A DNA stretch of 64,000 bases from Rhodobacter ferrooxidans (GCF_000176015.1 NZ_ACYY01000001.1:124001-188000); one strand, 5' to 3'. Shown: positions 46,719 to 55,068, numbered from the stretch's first letter. Translations and numbers: made by a program. The notes: generated by a model from the sequence alone, not told the origin.

Positions 46719-47123
46719 ATGAAGACGCTAGCCCTCGCCGCCACCCTGCTTGCCATTGCCGCCCCCGCCTTTGCCGGGGATGCCGCCAAGGGCGAGGCCG
46801 ATTTCAAGAAATGCAAGACCTGCCACTCGATCACCGCGGCCGATGGCACCGCGATCGTCAAGGGCGGCAAGGTCGGCCCCAACCTGTTCGGCGTGGTCGG
46901 GCGCACCCCCGGCACCCTGCCGGATTTCCGCTATGGCGAGTCGATCGTGGCTGCCGGGGCGACCGGGGCCGTCTGGGACGAGGCCAGCATCGCGGTCTAT
47001 GTTGCCGACCCCGCCGTCTGGTTGCAGACCGTGACCGGCGATGCCGGTGCCAAATCGAAGATGTCGTTCAAACTGCCCAAGGGCGGCGAAGACATGGCGG
47101 CCTATCTGGCGACCCTGAAGTAG
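46719..47123 (+). CDS. periplasmic cytochrome c2/c550-type electron carrier
   Basis: A 134-residue class I cytochrome c: Sec signal (LALAATLLAIAAPAFAG), heme site CKTCHS (Cys32, Cys35, His36), GPNLFGVVGRTPGTLPDFRY and a late KMSFKLPKGG with the axial Met. Such carriers donate electrons to NirS, NorC or oxidases. It is last in the nir block, preceded by AAGG; it might also accept electrons from AioB. No NNR box is seen directly before it. Confidence 0.9.
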   Translation: MKTLALAATLLAIAAPAFAGDAAKGEADFKKCKTCHSITAADGTAIVKGGKVGPNLFGVVGRTPGTLPDFRYGESIVAAGATGAVWDEASIAVYVADPAVWLQTVTGDAGAKSKMSFKLPKGGEDMAAYLATLK

Positions 47124-47340
47124 ACTGGCGGCACGGTCGGCAATTTTCCTGAAAAGGCCTGCGCTTCCTTCGGAACGCGGGCCGCAGGGGCATGGACAGC
47201 GGCGAGAGCTTCGCCTGCGTCTTGCCCCTGGTTTTCAGCGAGACCTTTCTCGTCTGTGTCCTGTGGACCAGCGCCTGACCTTGCTCTGGCTCTGACCGCC
47301 TTCCGAAGAACCCTGGCTGCGGTTCCTCGTGCAGGTGCAG

Positions 47341-47377
47341 GAGCCTCCGGCGGGGATATTTTTGCAGAGAAGAAGCC
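47341..47377. terminator. GC-rich stem plus conserved 3' element
   Basis: GCCTCCGGCGGGGATATTTT followed by TGCAGAGAAGAAGCC lies between convergent cytochrome c and cyclodeaminase-like genes. Closely similar sequence is found at 56601-56632 and, reversed, near 51284-51320. Terminator or RNA-end function is inferred from position. Confidence 0.4.
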
Positions 47378-47385
47378 GCAGGGTT

Positions 47386-48303
47386 TCAGCGATTTTTCCA
47401 GGCGTTCAGGATGTAGGCGGCGGTCATCAGGTCAAGATGCGCGCCGCCGCCGTTCTTGGCGAGGGTGATCTCGTCATCGGACTGGCGGCGGTAGATACCG
47501 GCGGCGAGGTCGTAGTAATCGGCTTTCACATCCGCCTCGGTGATCACGCCACGCGCTAGGGGGTCTTTCAACTCGCCGATATGGTGCAGCGTGGTGGCGC
47601 GGCTGTCGACGAAGATGCTGGCGCGGCGCAGCACCTCGTCATCGGCCTCGCGCATGTCGGGGCGGTAGGCGCCGATCAGGTCCAGATGGGTGCCGGGGCG
47701 CAGCCAGTCGCCCTGCACCAAGGGTGACAGGCTCATGGTGGCGGTGCAGACGATATCGGCCTTGCGGATGGTGGCGCGCAGATCATCGGTGGCGGTGACG
47801 CCGGGCAGGTCGTCGGCCATCGCCTGTGCCGCCGCCGGGCTGCGGTTCCAGACGGTGAAATGCGCGTCCGGGAACAGCGAGCGGTAGGCCTGCACCATCG
47901 AGCGTGCCACGGTGCCCGCCCCCACCAGCACGATCTCATGGCTGTCCTTGCGGGCCAGAAGGCTGGCGGCCAGCAGGCTGTCGCCGGCGGTTTTCCATTT
48001 GGTGACCAGGTGGAAATCCACCACCGCCTCCAGCACGCCGGTCTGGTCGGAATACAGCGTGACGGCGCCGTTGACCGACGGCAGGCCCAACGCGCCATTG
48101 CCGGGGAAGATGGTGGCGCATTTCACCAACTGCCCCAGCCCGTCGATCCAGGCTGCACGGTTCAACAGCGTGTCCTTGCCGCGGTAAAGGAAGGTGTCGC
48201 CAATCTCGGCCCTTGGCAGAAGGTGGCCCGCGGTCAGCGCCGCGGTCAGCGCAGGCCAGGACAGATGCGCCTCGGCCTCTTTGCCGATCATTTCGATGCT
48301 CAT
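47386..48303 (-). CDS. ornithine cyclodeaminase/mu-crystallin family dehydrogenase
   Basis: A 305-residue NAD(P)-dependent protein of the OCD/alanine-dehydrogenase-like family. It has a substrate-binding N-terminal part (LVKCATIFPGN), a Rossmann motif EIVLVGAGTVARSMVQAYRS near residue 123, and GTHLDLIGAYRPDMREAD near residue 215. Members act on ornithine, alanine, ketimines or other imino acids; the substrate is not clear. The start overlaps the HAD gene stop by 4 bp. Confidence 0.86.
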   Translation of the reverse strand: MSIEMIGKEAEAHLSWPALTAALTAGHLLPRAEIGDTFLYRGKDTLLNRAAWIDGLGQLVKCATIFPGNGALGLPSVNGAVTLYSDQTGVLEAVVDFHLVTKWKTAGDSLLAASLLARKDSHEIVLVGAGTVARSMVQAYRSLFPDAHFTVWNRSPAAAQAMADDLPGVTATDDLRATIRKADIVCTATMSLSPLVQGDWLRPGTHLDLIGAYRPDMREADDEVLRRASIFVDSRATTLHHIGELKDPLARGVITEADVKADYYDLAAGIYRRQSDDEITLAKNGGGAHLDLMTAAYILNAWKNR

Positions 48304-48923
48304 GGCCGTGCCTCGCTTTCCGTCAGCAAGCCTGCTGACACCAATGCCTGCGCCAGGCCCGGCGCGGATGTGAAGTGATGGGTCTGCCAGCCGCGCCGCC
48401 CTGCCGCCGCGATATTCTCGGCCCGGTCGTCGGTGAAGAACAGGCGTTCCGGGGCCACGCCACACTCGGCCTCCAGCACCGCATAAATCGCGGGGTCGGG
48501 CTTCACCAGCCGCAGGATGCCCGACACCCAGGCCTGGTCGAACTCGTTCAGGAAATCATAGCGGGTCTGGGCAAAGGCAAAGGTCTCGCGGCCGAAATTG
48601 GTCAGGGCGAACACCGGCACGCCCTTGGCCCGCAGCGCCCGCAGCAGCGCGATAGTGGCGGGAATCGGCGGCGAGGCCATGTCGATCCAGTGGTCTTGCC
48701 ACAGCATCACCTCTGCCGCCCATTTCGGGTTGGCCGCCGCCAACGCCTGCACCGATGCGGCAAACGGCGCACCAAGATCGACGCCCTCGTTCATGCCCGC
48801 CAGATCGACCTCGGCAAACAGCGCCCTGCGCCGGTCAGGGCCAATGGAGGCGTCATAGAACCGCTCGGGGTTCCATTCCAGCAGCACATTGCCGATGTCG
48901 AATACCACGGCCTCAGGTTTCAA
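48300..48923 (-). CDS. HAD-superfamily hydrolase (haloacid dehalogenase-like)
   Basis: A 207-residue Rossmannoid phosphatase-type protein. Motif I is VVFDIGNVLLEW (nucleophile Asp9; the second acid is replaced by Asn, as in 2-haloacid dehalogenase/epoxide-hydrolase-like subfamilies). Motif II is FALTNFG, motif III the Lys in RLVKPDPAIY and motif IV LFFTDDRAENIAAA. The substrate is unknown. It overlaps the DMT gene by 11 bp and the cyclodeaminase-like gene by 4 bp. Confidence 0.88.
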   Translation of the reverse strand: MKPEAVVFDIGNVLLEWNPERFYDASIGPDRRRALFAEVDLAGMNEGVDLGAPFAASVQALAAANPKWAAEVMLWQDHWIDMASPPIPATIALLRALRAKGVPVFALTNFGRETFAFAQTRYDFLNEFDQAWVSGILRLVKPDPAIYAVLEAECGVAPERLFFTDDRAENIAAAGRRGWQTHHFTSAPGLAQALVSAGLLTESEARP

Positions 48924-49914
48924 TCGCTGTCTCCCGCTTTCGCGCAGTCTCGCGCCAGAAGGTATAAAGCCCGGCGCCGCAGATCAGCGCAATGCCGATC
49001 CATGCGGTCAGGTCGGGCCATTGGCCGAAGATCAACGCGCCCCAGAAAATGGCCAGCGGCATTGCCACATATTCGAACGGCGCCACCAGCCCCGCCGCGC
49101 ACAGCCGGTAGGCCTGCGAGATCAGAAGTCCGCCAATGGCCACCGAAACGCCGGTCGCCAGAAAGGCCGGAATATCGGCCAACTGCGGCCAGACCCAGGG
49201 CCGCAGCAGAAACGCCAGCGAGGCATCGGGCTGCGCGCCAAAGCGTCCGTCGCCCACCGCAAGGCCCATGGCCGAGCTGACGACGATGAAGGCAAGCTGC
49301 ACGTAGAACGACATCGTCATGGCCGATTCCGATGCCGCCATCCGCCGGGTCAATATCTGCATCAGCGCGTAGAACACCGCCGAACCCAACACCAGCAGCG
49401 CCGCCGGCTGCACCACGCCCGCACCGGGGCGGGTCATCACCACAACGCCCGCCAGCCCGACCGCCACCGCCGCCCAGCGCCGCGGGCCGACTTTTTCGCC
49501 CAGCAGCAGCACCGAAAAGGCGGTGATCAGCAGCGGGCTGACAAACACGATTGCCACCGCATCGGCCAATGGCAACGCCGCCAGCCCCAGGAAATACATA
49601 ACGTTCGACATCACGACGCAGCCCATCCGTGCCAGATGCAGCGGCAACTGGCGCGTGCGCATGGCACCAAAATGGCCGTCGCTGCCCCGCATCATCACCA
49701 ACAGCACGGTCATGCCGATCACCGACCGCGCCAGCACCACCTCGTGCAGCGGATAGGCACCGCTGAGAAACTTGATCGCCATGTCATTGATCGAAAGCGT
49801 CGCAGCACCGCCAAGCGCGCACAGAATACCGATCAGAGTGGTGCGGGGGGAAAGGACGCTCATGCCGCCCAGACCACCTTGCGGCGCCGCACCTGTCTGT
49901 CCTGCCCGCGACAT
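48913..49914 (-). CDS. DMT-superfamily EamA transporter
   Basis: About 333 residues with ten helices in two EamA repeats. LSINDMAIKFLSGAYPLHEV, LPLADAVAIVFVSPLLITAF and VAPFEYVAMPLAIFWGALIF are characteristic. A second in-frame start at 49863 (MSVLSPRTT) fits the family N-terminus better; the ATG at 49914 directly abuts the upstream stop. It resembles the DMT exporter at 11312-12283 but is clearly diverged. Substrate unknown. Confidence 0.88.
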   Translation of the reverse strand: MSRAGQTGAAPQGGLGGMSVLSPRTTLIGILCALGGAATLSINDMAIKFLSGAYPLHEVVLARSVIGMTVLLVMMRGSDGHFGAMRTRQLPLHLARMGCVVMSNVMYFLGLAALPLADAVAIVFVSPLLITAFSVLLLGEKVGPRRWAAVAVGLAGVVVMTRPGAGVVQPAALLVLGSAVFYALMQILTRRMAASESAMTMSFYVQLAFIVVSSAMGLAVGDGRFGAQPDASLAFLLRPWVWPQLADIPAFLATGVSVAIGGLLISQAYRLCAAGLVAPFEYVAMPLAIFWGALIFGQWPDLTAWIGIALICGAGLYTFWRETARKRETAIET

Positions 49915-50373
49915 TCAGCCCGCCTTCGCCGCCCGCACCAGCCGCTCCAGCACTTCCAGGAACCGGCTTCGGTCGGCCTTGGAGAACGGCTTGCTGCCGC
50001 CCTGGCGGAACGGATCGGCGCTGCGCAAATCCTGCATCAGGTCGCGGGTGGCCAGCACATTGCCGATGTTGGCCGCGGTCAACGCCTCGCCATTGTGCCG
50101 CAGCACCCGCGCCCCCGCCGCCACGCATTTCGCCGCCAGCGGAATATCCCCGGTCACCACCACATCGCCCGGCCCACAGCGTTCCGCGATCCACTTGTCG
50201 GCCTCGTCCGGCCCATCCGCCACAAAAACGCTTTCCACCAAAGGGTTGGCCGAGGGCCGGATGCCACCGTTCGACACCAGCACCATCCGCATGCCATGCC
50301 GCACCGCCACCCGTTCGGCCTCGGCCTTCACCGGGCAGGCGTCGGCGTCGATGTAGATCGCCCCCTCAGTCAT
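49915..50373 (-). CDS. YaiI/YqxD (DUF188) family protein
   Basis: A 152-residue protein with the DUF188 signature: [20 protein letters not shown] at the N-terminus, [20 protein letters not shown] centrally, and [20 protein letters not shown] near the end. The fold is PIN/NYN-like, suggesting a nuclease, but no function is established. The start at 50373 overlaps the S-formylglutathione hydrolase stop. Confidence 0.9.
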   Translation of the reverse strand: MTEGAIYIDADACPVKAEAERVAVRHGMRMVLVSNGGIRPSANPLVESVFVADGPDEADKWIAERCGPGDVVVTGDIPLAAKCVAAGARVLRHNGEALTAANIGNVLATRDLMQDLRSADPFRQGGSKPFSKADRSRFLEVLERLVRAAKAG

Positions 50374-51196
50374 ACAGGGCGGCTGCGTGGAAGCCGATAT
50401 GATCCTCGATGAAGGTCGAGACGAAGAAATAGCTGTGGTCATAGCCCTTCTGCATGCGGAAGGCGCCGTTCTGCCGCCGCGCCATCATCGCCTCGGCCAG
50501 CTTTTCCGGCATCAGCGTGTCCAGGTAGGGGTCAGCCGCGCCCTGATCAATCAGGATCGGCCCGTCAAAGCCGCGTTTGCGCATCAGCAGCGTGGCGTCA
50601 TAGGCCGCCCACTTGCTTTCGTCCGGCCCCAGATAGGCGGCAAACGGCTTGCGGCCCCAGTCGCAGGCGGTCGGATGCGCAATCGGCGCAAAGGCGGAAA
50701 CCGAGCGATAACGGCCCGGAAAGCTCATGCCGATGGTCAGCGCGCCGTGGCCGCCCATCGAATGGCCCATGATCGACTGGCGCGCCTCTTCCACCGGAAA
50801 GGCGTTGAACAGGATGCGCGGCAGCTCATCGGTCACATAATCCCACATGCGGAAATTCGCGGCCCAGGGGGCTTCGGTGGCGTTGACGTAGAACCCGGCG
50901 CCCTGACCGACGTCATAAGCCGGATCGTCGGCCACCCCGGCCCCGCGCGGGCTGGTATCGGGAAACACGATGCCCACCCCGGCCTCGGCCGCCCATTTCT
51001 GCGCCCCCGCCTTGACCATGGCATTTTCGTGCGTGCAGGTCAGGCCCGACAGATACCAGATCACCGGCACCGGCTGGGTCTCGGCCTCCTCGGGCAGAAA
51101 CAGCCCGAAGGTCATGTCGCAGCCACAGGCCTCGGAGGTATGGCTGTATACCCCCTGCACCCCGCCATAAGCCCGGTTCTCCGAGATGGTTTTCAT
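50366..51196 (-). CDS. fghA: S-formylglutathione hydrolase
   Basis: A 276-residue alpha/beta-hydrolase that releases formate and glutathione from S-formylglutathione, the second step of glutathione-dependent formaldehyde oxidation. [20 protein letters not shown], the nucleophile elbow [10 protein letters not shown], an Asp in DQGAADPYL and the late catalytic His in GYDHSYFFV are visible. The start at 51196 ([10 protein letters not shown]) gives the normal length. No formaldehyde dehydrogenase gene is nearby. Confidence 0.95.
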   Translation of the reverse strand: MKTISENRAYGGVQGVYSHTSEACGCDMTFGLFLPEEAETQPVPVIWYLSGLTCTHENAMVKAGAQKWAAEAGVGIVFPDTSPRGAGVADDPAYDVGQGAGFYVNATEAPWAANFRMWDYVTDELPRILFNAFPVEEARQSIMGHSMGGHGALTIGMSFPGRYRSVSAFAPIAHPTACDWGRKPFAAYLGPDESKWAAYDATLLMRKRGFDGPILIDQGAADPYLDTLMPEKLAEAMMARRQNGAFRMQKGYDHSYFFVSTFIEDHIGFHAAALYD

Positions 51197-51323
51197 GTCC
51201 TTGCCCTTTCCACGCTCTGCTTCGAACTCAACCGAAGCCACTTGCGCAAAACCTTTCACGCCCCCGACGAGGATGCAAGATCACCTGCCATTACTCCTTT
51301 GGACAAATATCCTCGGGGGGTGT

Positions 51324-51342
51324 GGGGGGCAGACAGCCCCCC
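51324..51342 (-). terminator. hairpin after mbfA
   Basis: A 7-bp stem GGGGGGC/GCCCCCC with a 5-nt loop, 3 bp beyond the mbfA stop. On the minus strand it is followed by a C-rich tract and GATATTT. Probable terminator. Confidence 0.6.
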
Positions 51343-51345
51343 GCC

Positions 51346-52323
51346 TCAGCCGCCGCCGATCAGCACGCCCGCGGCAAACACCAGCGCGCCGCCCAGCACC
51401 ACCTGCAACGCCGCCCGCAGGAACGGGGTTTCCATGAACTTGTTCTGAATCCAGGCAATCGCCCACAGCTCGACAAACACCACCACCATGGCAATCGTCG
51501 TCGCCGTCCAGAAATCCGGGATCAGATAGGGCAGCGCGTGCCCCATGCCGCCCAGCGTCGTCATCACCCCCGAGGCCAACCCGCGCTTGAACGGGCTGCC
51601 GCGCCCCGACAGCACGCCATCGTCATGCGCCGCCTCGGTGAAGCCCATGGAAATACCCGCGCCCACCGATGCCGCCGCCCCCACCAGAAACGTCGTCCAG
51701 GTGTTCTGCGTGGCAAAAGCCGTGGCGAAGATCGGCGCCAGGGTGGACACCGAGCCATCCATCAGCCCCGCCAGCCCCGGCTGCACCCAGGTCAGGATGA
51801 ACTGCCGGTGTGCCGCGCGGTCCTCGTCGGTCTTGTCGTCGCCGCCCAGATGCTGCGTCTCCAGCCCCTCGGCGATGCGCTGATGGCCGATTTCCGCCGC
51901 CGCCAGATCGCCCAGCAGCTTGCGGGTTTCGGCATCGGTGGTGGCGCGGGCGGCGCGCAGATAGAACGCCCCCGCCTGCGCCTCCATCGCCGCCGCCTCG
52001 CCCCGGATGGTCTCCAGGCTGAGGTTCTGCACCAGCCAGACCGGACGGCGGGCGTAATACCCCGCCACATGCTCGCGCCGGATCAGCGGGATCACCTCGC
52101 CAAAGCGGGCTCGGAACCTGGCGATCAGCCGCTGGCGGTGGCCATCCTCCTCGGCTGCCATATCGTCGAACATCGCCGCCGAGGCCGGATAGTCGGCGCG
52201 CAGCCGCTGGGCATAGCTGCGGTAAATCTGCGCGTCATCCTCTTCGGATGAGATCGCCAGGGCAAGGACTTCGGGTTCGGACAAGTCGGAAAAACGACGG
52301 CGCGAGGTGAATCCTGGGATCAT
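51346..52323 (-). CDS. mbfA: MbfA/VIT1-type membrane-bound ferritin, iron exporter
   Basis: A 325-residue protein. The N-terminal ferritin-like four-helix domain (about 20-165) has Glu/His iron ligands in SSEEDDAQIYRSYA, DMAAEEDGHRQRL, EAQAGAFYLRAA and AAEIGHQRIAEGLE. The C-terminal VIT1-like membrane domain (about 185-325) has PGLAGLMDGSVSTLAPIF and TEAAHDDGVL. MbfA exports iron and protects against iron/peroxide stress in Rhizobiales and is Irr-controlled there. The start at 52323 follows AGAGG. An Irr-like box overlaps its promoter. Confidence 0.92.
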   Translation of the reverse strand: MIPGFTSRRRFSDLSEPEVLALAISSEEDDAQIYRSYAQRLRADYPASAAMFDDMAAEEDGHRQRLIARFRARFGEVIPLIRREHVAGYYARRPVWLVQNLSLETIRGEAAAMEAQAGAFYLRAARATTDAETRKLLGDLAAAEIGHQRIAEGLETQHLGGDDKTDEDRAAHRQFILTWVQPGLAGLMDGSVSTLAPIFATAFATQNTWTTFLVGAAASVGAGISMGFTEAAHDDGVLSGRGSPFKRGLASGVMTTLGGMGHALPYLIPDFWTATTIAMVVVFVELWAIAWIQNKFMETPFLRAALQVVLGGALVFAAGVLIGGG

Positions 52324-52337
52324 GGGGCAAACCTCTT

Positions 52338-52352
52338 TTGGAATGATTCTAA
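52338..52352. promoter_or_regulatory. Irr-type iron control element before mbfA
   Basis: TTGGAATGATTCTAA is an inverted repeat with one mismatch, close to the ICE/Irr-box pattern TTAGAAnnnTTCTAA. It lies 15 bp upstream of the mbfA start, a position suited to repression by Irr under low iron. Confidence 0.6.
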
Positions 52353-52398
52353 TTACCCGCCAGCAAGCGGCGACACAAGGGCTGCGGGGCGAAAAATC

Positions 52399-52447
52399 TG
52401 AACTGTTCTGTTCACTTTTCGCTTGCAAAACTGAACGACTCGGTTCA
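52399..52447. promoter_or_regulatory. two TGAAC-N6-GTTCA operators
   Basis: Perfect inverted repeats TGAACTGTTCTGTTCA (52399-52414) and TGAACGACTCGGTTCA (52432-52447) are 33 bp apart, about three helical turns. A further GTTCA half-site lies at 52472-52476. They sit between mbfA and the small exported peptide gene and are likely binding sites of the TetR regulator encoded at 52731. Confidence 0.65.
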
Positions 52448-52491
52448 TTTATGCGGAAAACAGACTGATCGGTTCAGATAGGACGCCTGCC

Positions 52492-52665
52492 ATGAAAACC
52501 CTGACCCAAGCCTTGACCCTGCTGCTGCTGGCCGCCGCCCCGGCGCTGGCGCAAAACATCACCATCAACCTGCCCAACCTGACCTGGCCCGATGACACCA
52601 CCGCCAGCCAGGGCTGCATTGACCCCGTGACGCTGGCCGCCACCGCCTGCACGCCCAGCAAGTAA
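52492..52665 (+). CDS. 57-residue exported peptide
   Basis: An ATG preceded by AGGACGCC starts a clear Sec signal (TLTQALTLLLLAAAPALAQ). A short mature part of about 36 residues follows, with NITINLPNLTWPDD and two cysteines (GCIDPVTLAATACTPSK) that could form a disulfide. No family is recognised. It lies directly downstream of two TGAAC/GTTCA operators and 65 bp upstream of a TetR gene. Confidence 0.55.
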   Translation: MKTLTQALTLLLLAAAPALAQNITINLPNLTWPDDTTASQGCIDPVTLAATACTPSK

Positions 52666-52730
52666 CCAGCACGGCGCTGGCCTTGCCGAACCTCGGGACG
52701 CTGGTCTATGGTCTGATCAAAGGACCGCTG

Positions 52731-53360
52731 ATGACCGTCGCCGCACCACTGATCCGCAAGGGCCGCAAGTTCGATCAGGTGCTGGACGGCGCCCGTGAGG
52801 TGTTTCTGCGCGACGGCTTCGACGGCGCCTCGGTTGATGACATCGCCCGCGCCGCCGGGGTGTCGAAGGCAACGCTGTACAGCTATTTCCCCGACAAGCG
52901 GCTGCTGTTCATGGCCGTCGCCAAGGCCGAATGCCGCCGCCAGGCCGACGAGGCGGTGCAACTGATCGACCAGACCGCCCCGCCCGAAGTGGTGCTGACC
53001 GCCGCCGCCCGCCGCATGGTGGGGTTTTTCATGTCGGAATTCGGGCTGGGGGTCTATCGCATCTGCGTCGCCGAAAGCGACCGCTTTCCGGAGTTGGGGC
53101 ACGAGTTCTACCACTCCGGCCCGCTGCTGGTGCGCCAGCGGCTTGGCGATTACCTGCGCTTTGCGGTGTCGCGCGGCGTGCTGGCCATCGACGACATCGA
53201 CCTTGCCGCCGACCAGTTTGCCGAGCTGTGCAAGACCACCATCCACAACCGCGCCATGTTCGGCATCACCCCCTGCTGCGCCCCGGGCGATGTGGAGCGC
53301 ACCATCGACGGCGCCGTGGCGATGTTCATGGCGCGGTATGGGGGGACGGGTCAGGGGTGA
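52731..53360 (+). CDS. TetR/AcrR-family regulator
   Basis: A 209-residue repressor-type protein. The N-terminal HTH is VFLRDGFDGASVDDIARAAG followed by VSKATLYSYFPDKRLLF. The C-terminal domain (about 85-205, FFMSEFGLGVYRICVAESDR) resembles the AefR-like/TetR_C group. The start at 52731 (MTVAAPLIRK) has AAAGGA 6 nt upstream. It probably binds the repeated operators at 52399-52447, controlling itself, the small exported peptide and perhaps mbfA. It overlaps the convergent NYN gene by 10 bp. Confidence 0.9.
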   Translation: MTVAAPLIRKGRKFDQVLDGAREVFLRDGFDGASVDDIARAAGVSKATLYSYFPDKRLLFMAVAKAECRRQADEAVQLIDQTAPPEVVLTAAARRMVGFFMSEFGLGVYRICVAESDRFPELGHEFYHSGPLLVRQRLGDYLRFAVSRGVLAIDDIDLAADQFAELCKTTIHNRAMFGITPCCAPGDVERTIDGAVAMFMARYGGTGQG

Positions 53361-54091
53361 AGCAGGCGGACGAGCGGCTCGCTTCCTTCGGTCTTGTATT
53401 CGTAAAGCGCGGTATGTTTTGTCAGATAGGCTCGCCAGGTTCTTTCAGGCTGCGATCCGATCCTGACGTCGGCCTTCTGGGCCGCATGGTTGATCTGGCG
53501 AATGGAAAGCCATCCGTCTATGCCGACTCTTTCCATCAAATCATGGAGAAACGCGTCGATTTTCGATAGCTTTGCCGCTATCGGCTTGGCCACAACGGGC
53601 GCTGCGGGCGATGACACGATGGTGATCGCGGACGCTTCGAGCGGCTTGGAGTTCATTCCGAGCTCGATGAACCTCGTGCAAGCCTTGCGAAAGGCATCGG
53701 ATGCCTTGGCTTCACCCATGCCGATCACCTGTTGGCCCTTTTCGCAAAGATGCGCAGCCAAATGCGAAAAATCTCGGTCGGACGAGGCGATCACCAGTGT
53801 GTCCACCAGCCCCGAATGAACCAGTTCCATGGCCTCGATGCACAGCAAAAGGTCGGTGGCGTTCTTGCCGTTGCCAGAATGGATCAGCCGAAAGCCGGGC
53901 GCCGCTTCCCATTGAGTCAGGCGGATGGCATTGCCGTAAACCCGCTTGATGGTAAGCCGCCCAAAGGCCAGTGACTTCGTGATGATTTGCCCCGCCAATC
54001 CAGCCGACAGATTCTCGCCGTCGATCATCACCGCTACGCGCTGGGTCTTGGCATTCCCAGCCGCCTCGAACCCGCCAATTTCAGGTTTCAT
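53351..54091 (-). CDS. NYN-domain protein, second paralogue
   Basis: A 246-residue protein with an N-terminal NYN (PIN-like, LabA/DUF88) nuclease-type domain: VAVMIDGENLS with acidic residues Asp24 and Glu26, GNGKNATDLLLCIEAMELVH and LVIASSDRDFSHLAAHL. The C-terminal part (about 175-246, GWLSIRQINHAAQKADVRIG) resembles the winged OST-HTH/LOTUS module that binds RNA. It is related to the neighbouring gene at 54216-54974 but is markedly diverged and lower in GC. The target is unknown. Confidence 0.85.
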   Translation of the reverse strand: MKPEIGGFEAAGNAKTQRVAVMIDGENLSAGLAGQIITKSLAFGRLTIKRVYGNAIRLTQWEAAPGFRLIHSGNGKNATDLLLCIEAMELVHSGLVDTLVIASSDRDFSHLAAHLCEKGQQVIGMGEAKASDAFRKACTRFIELGMNSKPLEASAITIVSSPAAPVVAKPIAAKLSKIDAFLHDLMERVGIDGWLSIRQINHAAQKADVRIGSQPERTWRAYLTKHTALYEYKTEGSEPLVRLLHP

Positions 54092-54161
54092 AACCCACTC
54101 CGCACCGATTTGCGGGCCAGTATATCGGCCATTGCGACCGATTTAGGGCGCCCAGGCGCCG

Positions 54162-54207
54162 CAAAATTCTTAGAAGAATTTTGGCAAGATTTTTCGAAAA
54201 AATCTTG
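54162..54207. terminator. two adjacent near-perfect palindromes after NYN gene
   Basis: CAAAATTCTT/AAGAATTTTG (54162-54183) and CAAGATTTTT/AAAAATCTTG (54185-54207) form two A/T-rich hairpins 8 bp past the stop of the NYN gene at 54216. The arrangement copies that at 1861-1904. Confidence 0.6.
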
Positions 54208-54215
54208 TCGTCGCC

Positions 54216-54974
54216 TCAGGCGACGTCGCGGGCCAGCAACTGGCCGCCGGGGCCGGGTTTCACCTCGAAGCGGCTGATCTTGCGGATCAGGTCGCTGAGT
54301 TTGGCGCTGCCATAGGTGCGGGTGTCGAAATCCGGGCTGCCCTGGGTGATGAACTGGCCGATCTGGCCCAGCGAATACCACTCGCCCTCGGGATCAATCG
54401 CCCGCATCGCCGCAACAATGGCGGGAATCGCCTTGGCGGGCAGTTCCTTGGCACCGCGTGGCGCCGCCTCGGCCTGCGGCTCGGCCACTTGCCCCGACCG
54501 TTCGGGGCGCGGTGCCTCACGGGCGGGTTCTTCGGCGCCGAGGTTCTCGACATAGATGAACCGCTTGCAGGCCATGCGGAAGGCCTCGGGCGTCTTCTTC
54601 TCGCCGATGCCATAGACATCCAGCCCCTGCTCGCGGATGCGCGCCGCCAGCCGGGTGAAATCGCTGTCGGAACTGACCAGCACGAAGGCGTCGAACAGCC
54701 CCGAATGCAGGAAATCCATCGCCGAGATCACCAGCCCGATGTCGGACGCATTCTTGCCCTTGGTGTTGGAAAACTGCTGGTCGGCCACCAGACCCAGCGC
54801 CGCCACCTGCCGGGCCCAGCCACCCAGTCGCACCGCCGACCAGTCGCCATAGATCCGCCGCACCGAAGCCTCGCCCAGCGCCGCCACTTCCTCGAAGATC
54901 GCGGTGGCATAGCTGGCGGGCACGTTGTCGGCGTCGATCAGCACGCAAAGGCGGGGGGCGCGGGGTTCGGCCAT
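54216..54974 (-). CDS. NYN-domain protein with OST-HTH-like C-terminus
   Basis: A 252-residue protein. The NYN domain has LCVLIDADNVPASY (Asp14, Asp16), NTKGKNASDIGLVISAMDFL and FVLVSSDSDFTRLAARIREQ. A Pro/Ala-rich linker (about 150-175) leads to an OST-HTH-like module (about 178-245, EGEWYSLGQIGQFITQ and YGSAKLSDLIRKI). This LabA-type architecture is common in bacteria and is thought to act on RNA. The start at 54974 follows AGGAGGA. Paralogue of the next gene downstream. Confidence 0.9.
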   Translation of the reverse strand: MAEPRAPRLCVLIDADNVPASYATAIFEEVAALGEASVRRIYGDWSAVRLGGWARQVAALGLVADQQFSNTKGKNASDIGLVISAMDFLHSGLFDAFVLVSSDSDFTRLAARIREQGLDVYGIGEKKTPEAFRMACKRFIYVENLGAEEPAREAPRPERSGQVAEPQAEAAPRGAKELPAKAIPAIVAAMRAIDPEGEWYSLGQIGQFITQGSPDFDTRTYGSAKLSDLIRKISRFEVKPGPGGQLLARDVA

Positions 54975-55068
54975 GGGGGTCCTCCTGAGGGTCGCGGGCA
55001 AACTGGGGCAGATCGCGGCGCAAAGGCAAAGGGCCCCGGCTTCCCGAGGCCCCGAAGTCCGGCGCGCC

